Below, one piece after another: positions 1-12,961 of a stretch of DNA of 64,000 bases. The notes beneath the pieces were generated by a model, which was not told the DNA's origin, searched no databases, and worked only from the letters and a program-made list of their open reading frames with translations. Positions within the stretch are counted from its first letter, which is position 1. Each line of letters begins with the position of its first letter. The stretch comes from Vanessa cardui (taxonomy: Eukaryota; Arthropoda; Insecta; Lepidoptera; Nymphalidae), in contig NC_061126.1 of the NCBI RefSeq assembly GCF_905220365.1, forward strand, positions 10,292,001 to 10,356,000, read 5' to 3'. The position numbers were made by a program, and so were the translations under genes.

Positions 1-203
1 TTGATTTTTAATTACTTTACTTTTTTTTTGCTTAAAAATTACAGTGCGTATAGTCGGCGTTGACTACTTACCATAATGTTCTTTTAAATACATACCTACC
101 TATCCTAAATTCTTACAAATGTCCACATGATAGTACACACGACTCAATTAATGAAAGTATTCAAAACTTATGTCACGTAAATAAATTTGTTAATTCGTTC
201 GTT

Positions 204-427
204 TACTTGGTGATAGGGCTTTGCGCAAGCCTGTCTGGGTAGGTACCAAATAACAGTACCCAACATTGTTGTGTTCCAGTTTGAAGGGTGAGTGAGCCAG
301 TGTAACTACTAGGTTGGTGTCACATTGACGATATAAGGAATAGTTAATATTTCTTATAGCTTCATTGTCCATGGGTGATGGTGACTACTTACCATCAGGT
401 GGCCCATATGCTCGTCCGCCAACCTAT
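204..427 (-). repeat. Interspersed repeat family B
   Basis: Reads 'ggttggcggacgagcatatggg' to 'ccctatcaccaagtaaa' on the minus strand. It has internal deletions of the 'ttgggaactaagatg' segment and of the 'actgatgagtgggtgg' segment. Confidence 0.85.
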
Positions 428-1203
428 ACTATATTTATCAAATCTTTATAATTAGCTATGATAACATACGTATTTTGGATCATAAAATTTGTTATTATGT
501 ATAATTTGTTTTATCAGAGTTTTCAGTATTGATCGAAAATACGGTATTTTTTAAATATCAGGTTTTTAAAATATAAGATTGCTACTACTTTATTGTACAG
601 TTATTATATTAGCAAAAAATCATAGAAAGGGTCTTGATGAGTGAAGGGTATCGAAGGTCAATTTTTATTAATTGGAATCATTAAATAAATTTTAAACAAA
701 AAGTTTGCACATGTTTGCAAAAATTCAACGAAGAATGTTCGCACTGAAACTGGTGATCCTTGTTTAAGATTCATAAAATTATAATAATCCTTTAGAAAAC
801 ACGGCTCAAACCAAAAATATATCATGGTATATACCAATATTAGGTATATAGATAGCGGTAGTCAGGTAAAACAAAGGAAGTCAGCACACATGTATGTATA
901 CCTTTTTATGTACACTAACGGATTTGAACCTACGATTAGATCAATTCATCCCGGTCCCTAGAGAGCTGTTGGTGATAGATAAAGTGCCGTTGAGTATTCT
1001 CTGGGAAGATCTTGCGTACACTTGTGACCACATTTCTGTATACACAGTATAATAATATTTTTATAAAGTTACAATTAAAGGCTTACTTTAATTCATTTAG
1101 TAGACGTTATTTATTTTATAATGTTTGTGCAATACACACATGTAATAATAGAGTATAATTATGTTAAAAATTTCACAATTAATGCTTACTTTGTATCTAT
1201 TTT
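428..1203. other. No gene seen
   Basis: AT-rich DNA with a tRNA-like 'ggatttgaacctacga' (near 920), perhaps the B box of a decayed SINE. Nothing else. Confidence 0.6.
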
Positions 1204-1489
1204 GAGTGACATGATCCGAACCGATGAGTTCGGGTTTAAACCCAGGCAAGCACCAATGTATATATGTGCTTGATTTGTGTTTATAATTCATCTTGTACTC
1301 GGCGGTGAAGGACAAACATCGTGAGGAAACCTGCATATGTCTAATTTCATTGAAATTCTGCCACATGTGCCATCCACCTACCCGCATTGGAACAGCGTGG
1401 TGGAATATGTTCCAAGCCTTCTCCTTAATGGGAGAGGAGACCATTAGCCCATCAGTGGGAAATTTACAGGCTGTTACTTTACTTACTCT
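1204..1489 (+). repeat. SINE family A (tRNA-derived), head shortened
   Basis: It holds 'cgggtttaaacccaggcaag' (B box), 'ctcggcggtgaaggacaaac', 'gaacagcgtggtggaatatg' and 'cagtgggaaatttacaggct'. The A-box part is mostly lost. Confidence 0.85.
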
Positions 1490-1674
1490 ACTATGGGTGA
1501 CATAGCATTCAACATTGATTATTTTACTAAATCACTATGTAAAAATAAATATTAGTGTTTGATTTTAAAAATGCATACCCAAAAGTAAATCAATACTAGT
1601 TGAACCTTCTATTATTTTACCTAACTCTAGTACACATAAATATATAGGTTAGATTGGGTTTTTATATATTTGTT

Positions 1675-1720
1675 AATGTTATAGTATTGGTTCTCGAGAG
1701 AGAACCAATACTATAACATT
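1675..1720. repeat. Perfect hairpin, 21 bp stem, 4-base loop
   Basis: Left arm 1675-1695 and right arm 1700-1720 are exact reverse complements, separated by 'gaga'. There is no TIR or TSD context. Confidence 0.9.
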
Positions 1721-2136
1721 TAGACATAAAAAGGAAAATTGAGATTTCTTTTTAAATCGAACTCCTATTCTAAATAATTTACAAAATATAATTATTATGT
1801 TTATGAAAGTTAACCAAATAATACTGCTATTTAGTGTAAATTTGTAAGCAGACGTGTGCTCTTGAATCAGGTAATTCTGCCTTTAATTAAAGTTCAAGAT
1901 GCCGTGAAAAAAGTAGTTCCAATGTAAATACACGTTTTAAGTTAAATAAAGAGTTTGTTTTCGATTAACTATAGACGTACGACTATTGGTATCGTTTGTT
2001 TACGGCAAATAGCAACATTGTGAACATTTTCCTTTAGTTGTACTGTAATTAAAGATAATTAAGTAAATATTCTTGCCAAATAATAACGGTTGGTTCTAAA
2101 TTCCTAAAATTTACGTTTTATTTGTTTTTTTTTTTT

Positions 2137-2424
2137 TTTAATAATAACAGAGAAATAATAATAACAATGTAATATACATAAATAATAATAAATATAATAA
2201 ATATGAGACAACATCACATAAATTACTCTGATCCCAATGTAAGTAGCTGAAGCGCTTGTGTTATGGAAATCAGAGGTCACGACGGTACCACAAACACCCA
2301 GACCCAAGACAACATAGAAAACTAATGGTAATCTACATCGACTCGGCCGGGAATCGAACCCGCGACCTCAGAGTGGCGTACCCATGAAAATCGGTGTACA
2401 CCCCACTCGACCATGGAGGTCGTC
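2137..2424 (-). repeat. SINE family E (tRNA-derived), complete
   Basis: On the minus strand the head reads 'cgacctccatggtcgagtgg' and the B box 'gcgggttcgattcccggcc', so the tRNA part is well preserved. The body ('tcttgggtctgggtgtttgt', 'ttacattgggatcagagtaa') and an AT-rich (tta)n tail follow. The anticodon arm is not tRNA-like in length, so it is a SINE and not a tRNA gene. Confidence 0.85.
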
Positions 2425-3599
2425 AAAACAAACTTCGGCTTAAAACGATATTTGTTGGAGGATGAGAAGGAGCAGGCATATATGATAATGCTTCAACATA
2501 TCTGATGGCGGGAAAGTAGTCCGGCCCCCTACCTTCATAGGCTTACTTCGTAACTACGGATCCCCCAAGAAGGTCGAATCAGCTACTACCGCTGGATGAG
2601 ACCAAAAAGTCTTTTTATCGTTTTCTTGACATATTTAACATTAGTTTATCATGTATGATTGCATTATTATTATATAAATGTTATTTGAATCGATGCAATT
2701 ATATGCAATTGCTAAAAATGTGCGCAACTAAGTAAAACGTCAGTTTTATCAGTTTTACAGACAATTTAATATATATTAGACTTTGTTTCTATCTATTAAA
2801 ATGTAAGATCTAATAATTAGGCAAGTAAACAGACTGTCTGTAATCAGACAGCGGTTAGACGTTATTTGGTCTGTTAATTACCTAAGATGTTGATTTATTC
2901 ATCGATAAATGTTGGTAAATTTTATTAAAGATAAATATAATTGTCGCTACCCTCGAGATCGTTTATTGTAAACATTATTTATAATAGCATTTTATAAACA
3001 TAATAAGTAAATATTATGGAATAATTATAATTATAATAAAAGAAAGACATTGAAGCCCAAAAACATTAAAAGATTTAATATAAATAACTTCCAATCTGTT
3101 TGGTTGAATTTAGAATTCCAGATCAAATCATGTGTCCTTAGATATGATTAAGGATATTTTTAAGTCTATTTATCAATTCAGTAAAATAGAATCTTAAGCG
3201 CTATTCTACCTGAAACATTTTTTATAAGAAAGTTAAATTATGTGATATTCTTTCCATGCTGATTATATAATCAATAACACAATGGTAAAAAACAAATAAA
3301 GTATCATCGTTGATTTATCAATTTAATATTAGAATTAGAATTTTTTAACACAGAGAAAGACATGTAATGCATATTCTTCAATAAAATATTAATAAATTCG
3401 TGGTATATTATATTTTAAATTTTTATTCGAATTACCTTTAATAATAATTATAGAGTTTCTTGTCGATTTTCTTCACAGGATCCATAGAGTAGGCATCATA
3501 TAAGTGTAGAGTGAGTTTCAGCTCGAGAGCACTCAAGCTCAAATAAGCATGGAGAAACACAGTGGACACGATCTGCCCTACTTAGGGAAAATAAAATGA
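2425..3599. other. No gene seen
   Basis: GC-richer 2455-2615 ('ggcgggaaagtagtccggcc') then AT-rich DNA. A 7 bp/4-base hairpin lies at 2832-2849. Acceptor-like CTTCACAG at 3477 leads to no open frame. Confidence 0.55.
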
Positions 3600-3745
3600 T
3601 AAATATTATTTATTTATTTAAAATTATTCATTGAGTACAATAGAGAAACGAAAAATATATGACAAATGGTGTGCAAAGGCATATGTTATCGCTTAAAGCG
3701 ATCTCTCACATACAAACTTTGGTTATAGGAGCTTAACAGGTAAGT
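3600..3745 (+). repeat. Retroelement-like fragment
   Basis: 'gttatcgcttaaagcgatct' with the following 'acaaactttggttataggag' resembles the end of a lepidopteran LINE. It contains a perfect CAG|GTAAGT that could be misread as a splice site. Confidence 0.4.
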
Positions 3746-3881
3746 GCTGATATATATAACTATAATTTAAAAATACATTAAATTCATGTAATGAGAATTA
3801 TAATAAAATCTAAATTTATTTTTCGTTTGCATGTATTTTAATGTTATAAAAAAATATTTTCTCATATATTGTATATAACAT

Positions 3882-3909
3882 TTGTGGCTATATATACATA
3901 TAGCCACAA
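3882..3909. repeat. Perfect hairpin, 12 bp stem, 4-base loop
   Basis: 'ttgtggctatat' pairs with 'atatagccacaa' around the loop 'atac', just left of the exon-like block at 3921. Confidence 0.8.
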
Positions 3910-3920
3910 GTGTTCTGTAG

Positions 3921-4099
3921 AAGATATCGTAGATAAATTTATTAAAGTAATAGCGAGTAACCCAGTTAAAATAGGATCAAGATTCTCGCAATATACCCAT
4001 TCGAGCGCTAATATTTGTTCCACGGCCATTCAATCTGGGATTGCTCATTTCTTAATAGCCAGTAGTTATGTGGGTTATGTTGCTACTGCTACGGGTTCT
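3921..4099 (+). CDS. Exon-like open stretch, unknown protein (60 codons)
   Basis: This 179 bp block has an acceptor-like TGTTCTGTAG on the left and a good donor GTATGT on the right (4100). The reading frame is open throughout, and the stop comes only after the donor. Residues include DIVDKFIKV, then NPVKIGSRFSQYTHSS, then a small-residue-rich, membrane-like tail with SGIAHFLIASSYVGYV and ATATGS. The composition is unlike the Lys/Asn/Ile/Tyr-rich chance frames around it. Codon use is mixed rather than AT-only. I do not recognise the family, and I found no partner exons, so it may be a lone exon of a gene with long introns, a relic, or chance. Confidence 0.35.
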
Positions 4100-4277
4100 G
4101 TATGTTTTTAAATTTTATATTCTACTAAATTATCTAAAACTTTTTTCGGTATAGAATTTTGTTTAAATATTAATAAGTAAGTTCGATGAAAAATTTATCC
4201 AATGTTTGGGTATATAAATCATTAATTTTGAAAAATTAATAGAAGATTAAAATTACCTTTATTATTATTTTTTGTTC

Positions 4278-4475
4278 TCCAGACCTAATAAGCCAGTGGT
4301 TAGAAGGCGTGCATCTTAATCGATGATTTCGGATTCAAAACCAGGTAAGCACCACTGAATCTTCATGTGCTTAATTTCTGTTCATAATTCATCGTGCTCG
4401 GCGGTGAAGGAAAACATCATGAGGAAACCTGCATGTGTAGATTCATAGAAATTTAGCCACATGAGAATTTTGAGG
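4278..4475 (+). repeat. SINE family A, 3' truncated
   Basis: Head 'taagccagtggttagaaggc', B-box region 'ggattcaaaaccagg', then 'gctcggcggtgaagg'. It stops after 'tagccacatgaga'. Confidence 0.85.
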
Positions 4476-6165
4476 AAAAAAACTTACATCCTTGCATACC
4501 CTACCCTACCGCTACCTTGCTACCTACAAGCTTTTCGTTTATGTGTACGAAATAAATTACAATTGCTCATATATTCATATAAAGATTCAGTCGGTAAAAA
4601 GAAGTAGACCAAGTGAACAGAGCAGCAGTTTGAAATGGTCTATGAACATCTATGAATCCGTGTATTATGGAACGAGTGCAGTCCCATAATTAACAGATCA
4701 ACATATTTGTAGGCATACACGATGAATAATATATTTTACACAAAATAAAATAACAAGCTAAGTGGAAATCATTCACTACTGCGAATCCCTGAAAAGACTA
4801 ATAACACTAAAATGGTTCGATAAACACACAGAACGGTGTTATTATGGAAGTGATATAGGAAGATAAGAGTAACGTGTTTATGAGCTAAAATAGTATGACT
4901 TATACAACTTATTTACGTAGAAAACAAAACATATTTATTTCTCTTATTTTCTACTCTCCTTATTTTGACTTTCAATAATACGAAATTGCATTCGTTATAT
5001 TGTATATTTTTGTAATTGTTTTAGCCTTTTTAAACGAAATATCTAGAGGCGTTGTAAAATCCTCTTACAAGTTATATTTTATCAAATATTATTTTATTAG
5101 CTTTCCTTGATTATATATCAAGTGAATGGAGAATGATTCAGTTAACCAATTGGACTAAATCAGGGTGTTTTAAATCTGCCCCGAGTCCTCATTTAAATGG
5201 ATTGTATTTCATGGCATTTCTGATACATTCGCTCATCTGAGATTATAGCTCTTTGATGCTCACATGTTTACGCTTGTTATTAGCTAATTACACTCGTCAA
5301 TGAAGCCCGTTCGATTCTCGTTTGTGTTGATGTTTTATAGGATTTGTTGATTGGAACGACTAAGCACTCTTATTACAAATGTCAATATTGTTTTTTCAAG
5401 GTATTCCAATTTTACAATTTAAAAGTCAGCCTCGAATTATTGCTTCTGCTATTAACATTTTGATTGATTGTAATTATTTTCAAATCCTATAGGGAAAATA
5501 AATTCACCGAATTGCCACACATATCGTAGAAGATGTTTTTCATATTTTAGTGGAGTGTGTCCGGAACAACGCGTACCGACGAAAATATTTTAGTGATAGT
5601 TTAACGTGTAATTCTGTTGGCTATTTCAATAGTGTGTTGGATACTCCAAATTCGATTAATGCTACACGTACCTTGTGATTGGTTGGGATTTGCATTAAGA
5701 AAACTTAAAGCCTTTCTCAATTCAAACCTCAACTCCATTCTTTCACAATGTATTTTTAGTAAATAGAATTGTATTGAGTATCTGTACTCATTATGTAAAC
5801 ATTGTATTAATTACAGAGCGGCATAGTCAGAATGTAATGACTAAGCTTTTAAAATAAAGATTTAAAAAAAAATCCTATAGTGTCACTCCAGTGCCTGCCT
5901 GTCTGTTCCCTTTGAACTAAAAAAAAATATTTTGATATCTGAAATAATCATTTTTTCAATTATTATTTTAGTGCATGGATAACTTAAGATTTGGTTTAAG
6001 CTTGTTATAACTATTGAATTGAAGTCGACACATCGGTAAAAGCATTTCAGGACAAGCACGACCTTCAGTAATGAAGCATACGAAAGAGAAGAAGAACTAT
6101 TGAATTTAATTTTTTGTTATGAATATAATGAATATGTCCGTAAATTTGCATCTTTTTTATGTTGT
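4476..6165. other. No gene seen
   Basis: AT-rich, without recognised repeat or credible frame. Confidence 0.6.
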
Positions 6166-6190
6166 AGGTTGGCGGACGAGCATATGGGCC

Positions 6191-6220
6191 ACCTGATGGT
6201 AAGTGGTCTTACCATCAGGT
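6191..6220. repeat. Perfect hairpin, 13 bp stem, 4-base loop, inside a family-B copy
   Basis: 'acctgatggtaag' and its reverse complement are separated by 'tggt'. In other family-B copies the sequence runs on without this inverted copy, so the right arm was written into this copy after it inserted. Confidence 0.85.
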
Positions 6221-6242
6221 CACTAACCTTGGGAACTAAGAT

Positions 6243-6278
6243 GTATCTACAGGTACAAGGGATTGTACCTGTAGATAC
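6243..6278. repeat. Perfect hairpin, 16 bp stem, 4-base loop, inside the same family-B copy
   Basis: 'gtatctacaggtacaa' and its reverse complement are separated by 'ggga'. Normal copies read 'gatgttatgtcccttgtgcctgtagttacac' here, so the left arm is derived. Confidence 0.85.
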
Positions 6279-6290
6279 ACTGGCTCACTC

Positions 6291-9200
6291 ATGCATGATG
6301 TCTTTGGCTGCCTGTTTCCTTTATTCAATTGTTTTAGTACTATGAAGCTGAACACCTTCAAATTTATAAATTAATCTAAAGAAAAACATATGTTTTTTGT
6401 ATATGATCTAATAAGGACGACTGTAGTAATTATTGATATATACCATCTTTCCTCTCGCTTTTCTGCAATCAGAGGGAGTGATTCGTGAAAAGCAACGGAA
6501 TTGTGTAATAGAAAGCCGGGAAAGCGTGCCTTATTTAATATGACCAATGAAGGAATACATAAGACGATAAAAATCTATGGAGTTAAAACTCATTGGCTTT
6601 GACGGGTTGTATTAGAGTAGTAGTAGGTTGGTAAAGTGTTAAGATATATTTTGATTTTGGTGCCAATAGTTGCCGTCTGATGATGTTCCTTATTATCAAG
6701 GTTAGGTCAGGTTAAGTGTTTAGGTCGTTATGTAAAGCCGTGTGTGCTACTACCTATATATGTATCAAACTTTTAACATTCATCATTACATTAACATGTA
6801 ATAACAGCCATAAAGGTGACATAATCCTATATTTTTTACTCCTTATAGTATGAATATATATCAGGCGTTTATAATTATTAAATTCTCTGGATATACTAGC
6901 ATAATTTTACTCGTCAACAGAGTTGAAATAATTTTAAAAAGTCACATGTCCCTAAATCCACTTCTGTGAATCACACACAGTTTCATTGTTATCATTCGAC
7001 TAATTTGTCAACTGTTGACAGGTGACTTGATAATAGTAATTCACTTTGTCACAGTGGCCCTCGACGTATACCAATGTTATCTGGTAATTAGCAATGACGT
7101 CTTTGGACTTTAACAAGAGAAGATTTAAGAATATATAGATTAGATGTAGCTACTAACGATTTCAAATGAATAGAAACTTATTTCATAAAACCTCGTTTGA
7201 TTATAATAAGTATTCCTGCAAACATCAATAAAGTAGCCCGTTTGGAACTTGAAAAGGCTATATAGTTACCAGTATCTGAATACATTCAAGTTAAACCTTA
7301 GTGCCATAGTGCACCTGGCTGAACCTAGGTCTAGCCTATGTGGCTATGTAATCTGCCATTCCTATGCAAATTCGCTCGCTGAACCAACTATGACTTTATA
7401 TAAAAGAGAGTATTCCAGTTTAAGTCTCCGTGTTAAGTCCGGTTAGTAAAACCTTACGATATATATTTATATATACATTTACGAAGAAGTGACTATATTT
7501 TCATTTTAAAATAATCGTTCCGGATTATTAACGCATTGTTTTACACCATTAAAATTTTTTTTGTTTTGTATAATACAAATTCCATTCAGTACCTATATGA
7601 AGTACATTTAATATCTAGAGAGTCTAATTTTACATTTGTGCTTACGTAGTTATACAATAACAGTTGTTATTATAAGACTTTTTAATCAGTATCGAATACG
7701 TCAACATCAATTCGCGTAATACTCATTCTCAATGTTTGGAACGACGTCCGCTATAGGAAGTAAGTGAATTTTCCCTTTATGCAGCCACTTGACTCGGCTA
7801 CAGAAGGTTTTATCCTTTGATTACACTTCTAGAAACTTCCAAAGCAACACGATGAGCCCCCGGGGCCGCCGATAGATGAGAATTGTTTCAAAAACTTTCC
7901 GTTTAGATGACAACGAAGTCTCGAAGACACGAAAACAAATACTGTCTTCGCTACGGAGACAATACTTCTTTTGACTTGTATCTTGTGTTTTTTTTTTAAT
8001 TGTTATTTTATCCGTTTACATCAAAAACTGTTGTTTAATAATATTCAATACATTCTGTGATTTTAAACGTATACGTTATCGATCGGATACTTGGAATTGG
8101 AAAAGTTGTTATAATATGACTACGTTTTATGATTCCCAGAATACGCGCTCGGAAGATATCGCACGCGCTTACTTGAGTATGAATGTGTTGCTTGGGAGCA
8201 AGTACGAATATAAAATCTATTTCGACAAGTAGCATAAAGTAAAATTAGATAGGTACAGCTTAAATTAAATTTTGTCTTAATGAATTAAAGTGACAAATAA
8301 TCATTTGCTCTTGTTGATATTAAATACAGATACTACAAAAGTATGTGATTTCTCCTTACGATCACGCTCATAATTCAAATTGCCAATTACAGTTTGCGGT
8401 TGTTCTAATGTCTTAGATATCTAGAACTTGTGAACATTAGAAAAAACTAAACGCCATTTTCTTTAAATAAAAATTGCATTATTTAGACACTTGAGGATTC
8501 GGAGAACGTTTTACAATATTAAGTTGTATTTAAAATATCAGTAAAGAAAATTTGTGTGTTTTTATAATATACAGGATATTACAAAAACAATAACTTTTTA
8601 CATGATTGCGCTTTTACCCATTGCACACAATCACTTCTTGAATGAAATAAACTAATGTAAATTTATGGTCATGATACTTAAGTTGTTAAATCTGATATTT
8701 AAAAAGACCCACTGTGTTTTTGACACGCAACAAGCAAACGCTCCTATATTATGTAAAAATTTAATTTAGACTTTGAATTTGAAATTTGAAACCATTTTTT
8801 GAGGGATCCTTTTTTATATTGTCAAATTTCTTTTAAAATATAAATATATTTTATCAAGTAATTTATTTTAAGTCTTGTAAACATTATGGGATTAAAGAAA
8901 ATATGGCACTACTAAATTTTATTTGTTTTGTCTAAAAATAAAATCGTATCGTTAAGTTCATATAATATAACCTTAAAATAATAATTTTGCAACAACTAAT
9001 ATCTACTTGATTATTCATCAGATAACAAAAGACAACACACCTCAAGCTACGCGTAGCTATTCATGCTTCCTCGTGTTTCTCCCCAAGAATTGAATGCTCC
9101 CCGCAATTCCCAAAATACGTTCCGTAGTTGGCTATGAGCTAAACTGGGACCTCATTTGCTTCATACTCGCGTCACGTGCTACGTCTTTCGTCGCGAAACC

Positions 9201-9770
9201 AAAAATTGTTGAAACAGTAAAACGTTCTGCTTGTGCCAAGTTGCTTCATTAGGGAAAGAGTCGACTTTTCTCTGTAAACTGCATGTCACGTGATTTGGAC
9301 GTTTGTTCTTAATATAATAAAAATATACGATACGCGAGTAAGATATCATAGTGACTTGTTTGGTCCTTTTGCAGGTTATGTTATTAATATTTAGTCGGTG
9401 ACCTAATTTCTACTTTTTCATTCGCAAGATACATGAAGCCGTTAGTATTAACCAAGTATTAGTAAATTTTAAGGCATTCCATTTTAATTCATGAAAAAAC
9501 TAATAATATTATAAAGATATAAGTAATTAAGTACTAAGTATACATGTATTTAGACTTTTTAGCAACAGATAAACTACGAAGATGATGTGATTTCCATTAC
9601 TAAATAGTAGTCAACTGTTTTGAACAAAATACCTAGTACAGATTTACGATAAACGGAATGAATAAGTATAACATATATACATATAAAGTGTCCCCTCAAG
9701 AAGAGCCAAGCGTAGCTCATGGGCATTACCCATTTTTTTGCGATTCGCTTGAACGAAGAAAATTTAAAAC
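6291..9770. other. No gene seen
   Basis: AT-rich DNA with a slightly GC-richer part at 9030-9310 that holds two TCACGTG motifs and the palindrome 'agctacgcgtagct'. Short frames here look random. Confidence 0.55.
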
Positions 9771-10112
9771 CAATAACAACAACAGCCTGTAAATTTTCCA
9801 TTGCTGGGCTAAGGCCTCTTCTCCCCTGGAGGAGAAGGTTCTGAACATATTTCACCACGCTGTTCCAATGTGGATTGGTAGAATATATTATATATATAGA
9901 AAAATTTCTATGAAATGAGATACATGCAGGTTCCTCACGATATATATATTTTTTTATTTCATCACCGTCGAGCACGAGAGTCGAGATGATTTATAACATC
10001 AATTTTCAATCAATTGAAGTACCTGAAAATTCAGTGGTGCTGGCCTGGGTTTCAACCTGTAGTCATTGGTTGAGATGCACGCGTTCTAAACACTGGGCCA
10101 ACTGGGCTCACT
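9771..10112 (-). repeat. SINE family A, full length with (AAC)n side
   Basis: Runs on the minus strand from 'gagcccagttggcccagtg' to 'agcctgtaaattttcc', with a short caacaacaa tract at its end. Two AT insertions interrupt it. Confidence 0.85.
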
Positions 10113-10453
10113 CGAATTATTAAAATCGAATGTACTAAACAACGTTGAAATTCAATGAAAATGCAAAAAGTTAAACCTATACAAGTCCGTAAATCTATAT
10201 AAATTGTATTATTGCTCTGTTAGTATTTGAGCGACAGAAGCTGAGATCAATATTTGTCCAGTCCGTCCGCGTCCGGGCCCTGATAAGGGGTCGAGAATTA
10301 TCGACGTTGATTAGAAACTTACACAGACAGACGGCTGTCATAAAACAACTCGTTGATCGTTGCTATATCTGCCGTTAGGATTGATTGAACTGGACGAGTT
10401 TATAAATACAATTGCGAAAGAACTTTGCTTTTATGAACGAAAATTGTTACTAG

Positions 10454-10651
10454 TTATATGTTTGTCGTGGCCCTTGGAGTAGTAGTGCAAACAGCTTTAT
10501 CAAAAGTATAACACCTCGCCTCATTACCTCCACTGGTAACAGGAGGGCTGGTTCGTTTTTTGCCCAGAGGATCGGAATTGCGATTCAACGGCGAAATGCT
10601 GCTAGCATTCTTGCCACCATTCCACGCGGTCAAGATTTATGCAGTAACTAG
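10454..10651 (+). pseudogene. Retroelement ORF C-terminal remnant
   Basis: The 65-codon frame includes CRGPWSSSANSFIKSITPRL, then TGNRRAGSFFAQRIGIAIQ and NAASILATIPRG before the stop. I recognise the pattern 'SFI....RL...TG..R.GSFF.QRI..AIQRGNAASILGT' as the end of a transposable-element ORF that recurs in Lepidoptera, but I cannot name its clade from memory with certainty. The stop is followed by an AT-rich tail with 'ttaataaagatg', consistent with a retroelement 3' UTR. The 5' part is missing. Confidence 0.5.
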
Positions 10652-12961
10652 TTTTAGTGCACATTTGTATATATTTAAGCATTTAATATTATTAATTCTT
10701 ATGTTAATAAAGATGTTTTAATGTTATATCTTATATTATATGTCATTTCTAGGTTTTATTTACGAAAATATTTTATTTAATTTGACTTCTTAACTGTTCG
10801 TTGAATCTGATTTCGCTATAATTATCTGCGTTTGCGCATTATGTGTGACATGTAATATCACAGTTGGCTTAACAAATGCAATGGGGACTAGGGAAATAGT
10901 AGACGTAATGGTATCGCCAGGTGATGACTTGGTTTACAATGTTTGGTCATTTTATTAAGCACCACTCTTTTTCAGTATAATTAATTAATTAATGTGTAAT
11001 TTAATAATTTTAATGTTTGCTTTGTAGGATAATGAACAAGACATATTAATAATTTAAAATGTTATTTAAAGGTATGCTCGAGGGAAAGTCTTTTGTTTTA
11101 TTCGTAATCATCTTTAAAACAAACACATTTAACAAAAAAAAACATAGCCAAAAAAAAAGATTGACAGACATCCTTAATTCAATAGTAATATAACAATTTA
11201 ATTGCCTTACTAGAACGGAGATTAAATCGCGATATTATATAGATATAATGGAAAAATATTAAGAGAACAAAACATTTTTACATATTTAATATTTATTATA
11301 CGTATTGAAGACTGCTATAATTGCAGCTTCTTTGTAAACCTAACGTGTGTTTTATCATTTGACAGTAAATGGAATATTAAGAACTTATGCAATATTATTT
11401 CGTTCTGACCAACCAGTATAAAATTTGTATGTTTATTATTACTTGGGAAGTTGTGATTGGTTTTAATCTCTTCATTTGGTCATGAAAGAGGATCATTTAA
11501 TATTGCGCCGATTTCATCTTCATTTAAATTTACTAGCAAAAGACTTTTTCAATTTCATTTATGAAATCTGTGAAAAATAAATAAAAAAACCTTCTAAAAC
11601 ATAAAAAAGGGTTTTATAAAATTAAGTTAATTTATCATTCAAATTAATTTTATAGGTAATTACTGTTGAGGTAACTACTGTATTGTGCTGTACTGTAAAG
11701 ATAACTACTGTATATAGCCCTCATAGATCACTTTTGTGTATCGTTGACAGACTAACAGAGTAAGAAATGGATTAAATTCAAAGGGAAAAATTACAACGGG
11801 CTCAATAGTTTATTTGTTTCACTAAAATAAATAAATGAAAAACACGTAGTTTATTACATAAATATTTGTCATCTATCAACTAGAATTACAACAAACAATT
11901 CAGTAAATAACATATTTCTAGGATTAAATAAACAAATGGACATACAGATCCCTTATATAAACAATCGTACCCTTTGGTCAACTATTTGCATTGGAAATTC
12001 ATAATAATCTCATTACAGTTGGCGCTCTTTGATTGCTGTGACCCGTCGACCGGACAAACTGACGGACATATTGATTTTTGTTATTAAACAATAGTAACAA
12101 CGTGTCTGATTTGATTTTTGTCACACTGGACAATGTTTGTTCTATGTCTAATCATAGAACAGATTATGTCAAGAAAATGGTATGCGTGTTTTAATCATTT
12201 GTACAAAATTTGCAATGTACTTTTTTCTATATATTCTACTTTAAGAAGACATTATTACTACCTCAGTTTAATTTTATTTGTATGTACTTTAATAATAAAT
12301 TATGATATTTTGAACCAACATATATAGAGTTAACATGTAGTTATATATGTATATATTTCGCTTCATATATCGAAATGAGTGGTTAGTTATAGAGAATCTT
12401 ATATATGATACGTTTCAAATATTACCGCACTTTGTTTCTGATTTGACGTTAAGATTGTAATTGTTTATATCATTAGCCGTAAATTTGTATCCATATATAA
12501 AACAAGAATATTAATTAATAATGCCAGTCGATATCATTTCTCGTACTGTGTAATCTGTTGTTAAACATTTTATTTGTGTGAATATTTGTACAAGTAATGA
12601 TGAGGATTATTTAAAAGTTAAAAGGCGTCTGTGCTTGTTTTAAATTTGAAATCGAAACGATCATTATTTGTATTTATTTGTCTTTTTATTTCGTTAGGGT
12701 CACTTCTGATTGTTGTTATATAACATTGTGACCTCGATACATAGAATTAAATTTAAGGGCATATCTTAAGCAGTTTTTTCGAAGTGCATCAGATCAATTA
12801 AGTATTTTTGAACTAACTTAACATTGGGATTGTGAGATATCCTTTACTTCATCAATATTTCAACCAATACTATTGTGTCCCTTTTCATTTTAATTGCAAT
12901 GAAATCGCGTGCTTAAACCTCAAAGCACGATTCAATTTAAAATCAATTTTAAATTTCAATG
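10652..12961. other. No gene seen
   Basis: AT-rich; the beginning is the likely 3' tail of the retroelement remnant. An 8 bp/6-base inverted repeat lies near 12140. Confidence 0.55.

Larger units (their letters stand above)
6166..6290 (+). repeat. Family B, 5' half, scrambled by two hairpin insertions
   Basis: It keeps the 'ttggcggacgagcatatgggccacc' head and 'ctggctcactc', but the parts between are replaced by two perfect inverted repeats (listed separately). The 3' end is missing. Confidence 0.8.

Noticed and set aside
1097..1505. Overlapping ORFs on both strands
   Set aside because: Both read through a SINE-A copy.
2330..2424. tRNA gene on the minus strand (good B box and acceptor-like ends)
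   Set aside because: The region between A and B boxes does not fit a tRNA cloverleaf, and the sequence continues into a known SINE body with a simple tail.
3723..3745. CAG|GTAAGT as a splice donor or recursive site
   Set aside because: It lies in what looks like a retroelement tail, has a stop just before it and lacks a pyrimidine tract.
6600..6640. let-7-like 'gagtagtagtaggttgg'
   Set aside because: The seed and mature sequence do not match and no hairpin surrounds it.
9574..9975. 133-codon minus ORF, the longest frame in the window
   Set aside because: It crosses a SINE-A copy and low-complexity flanks; no protein similarity.
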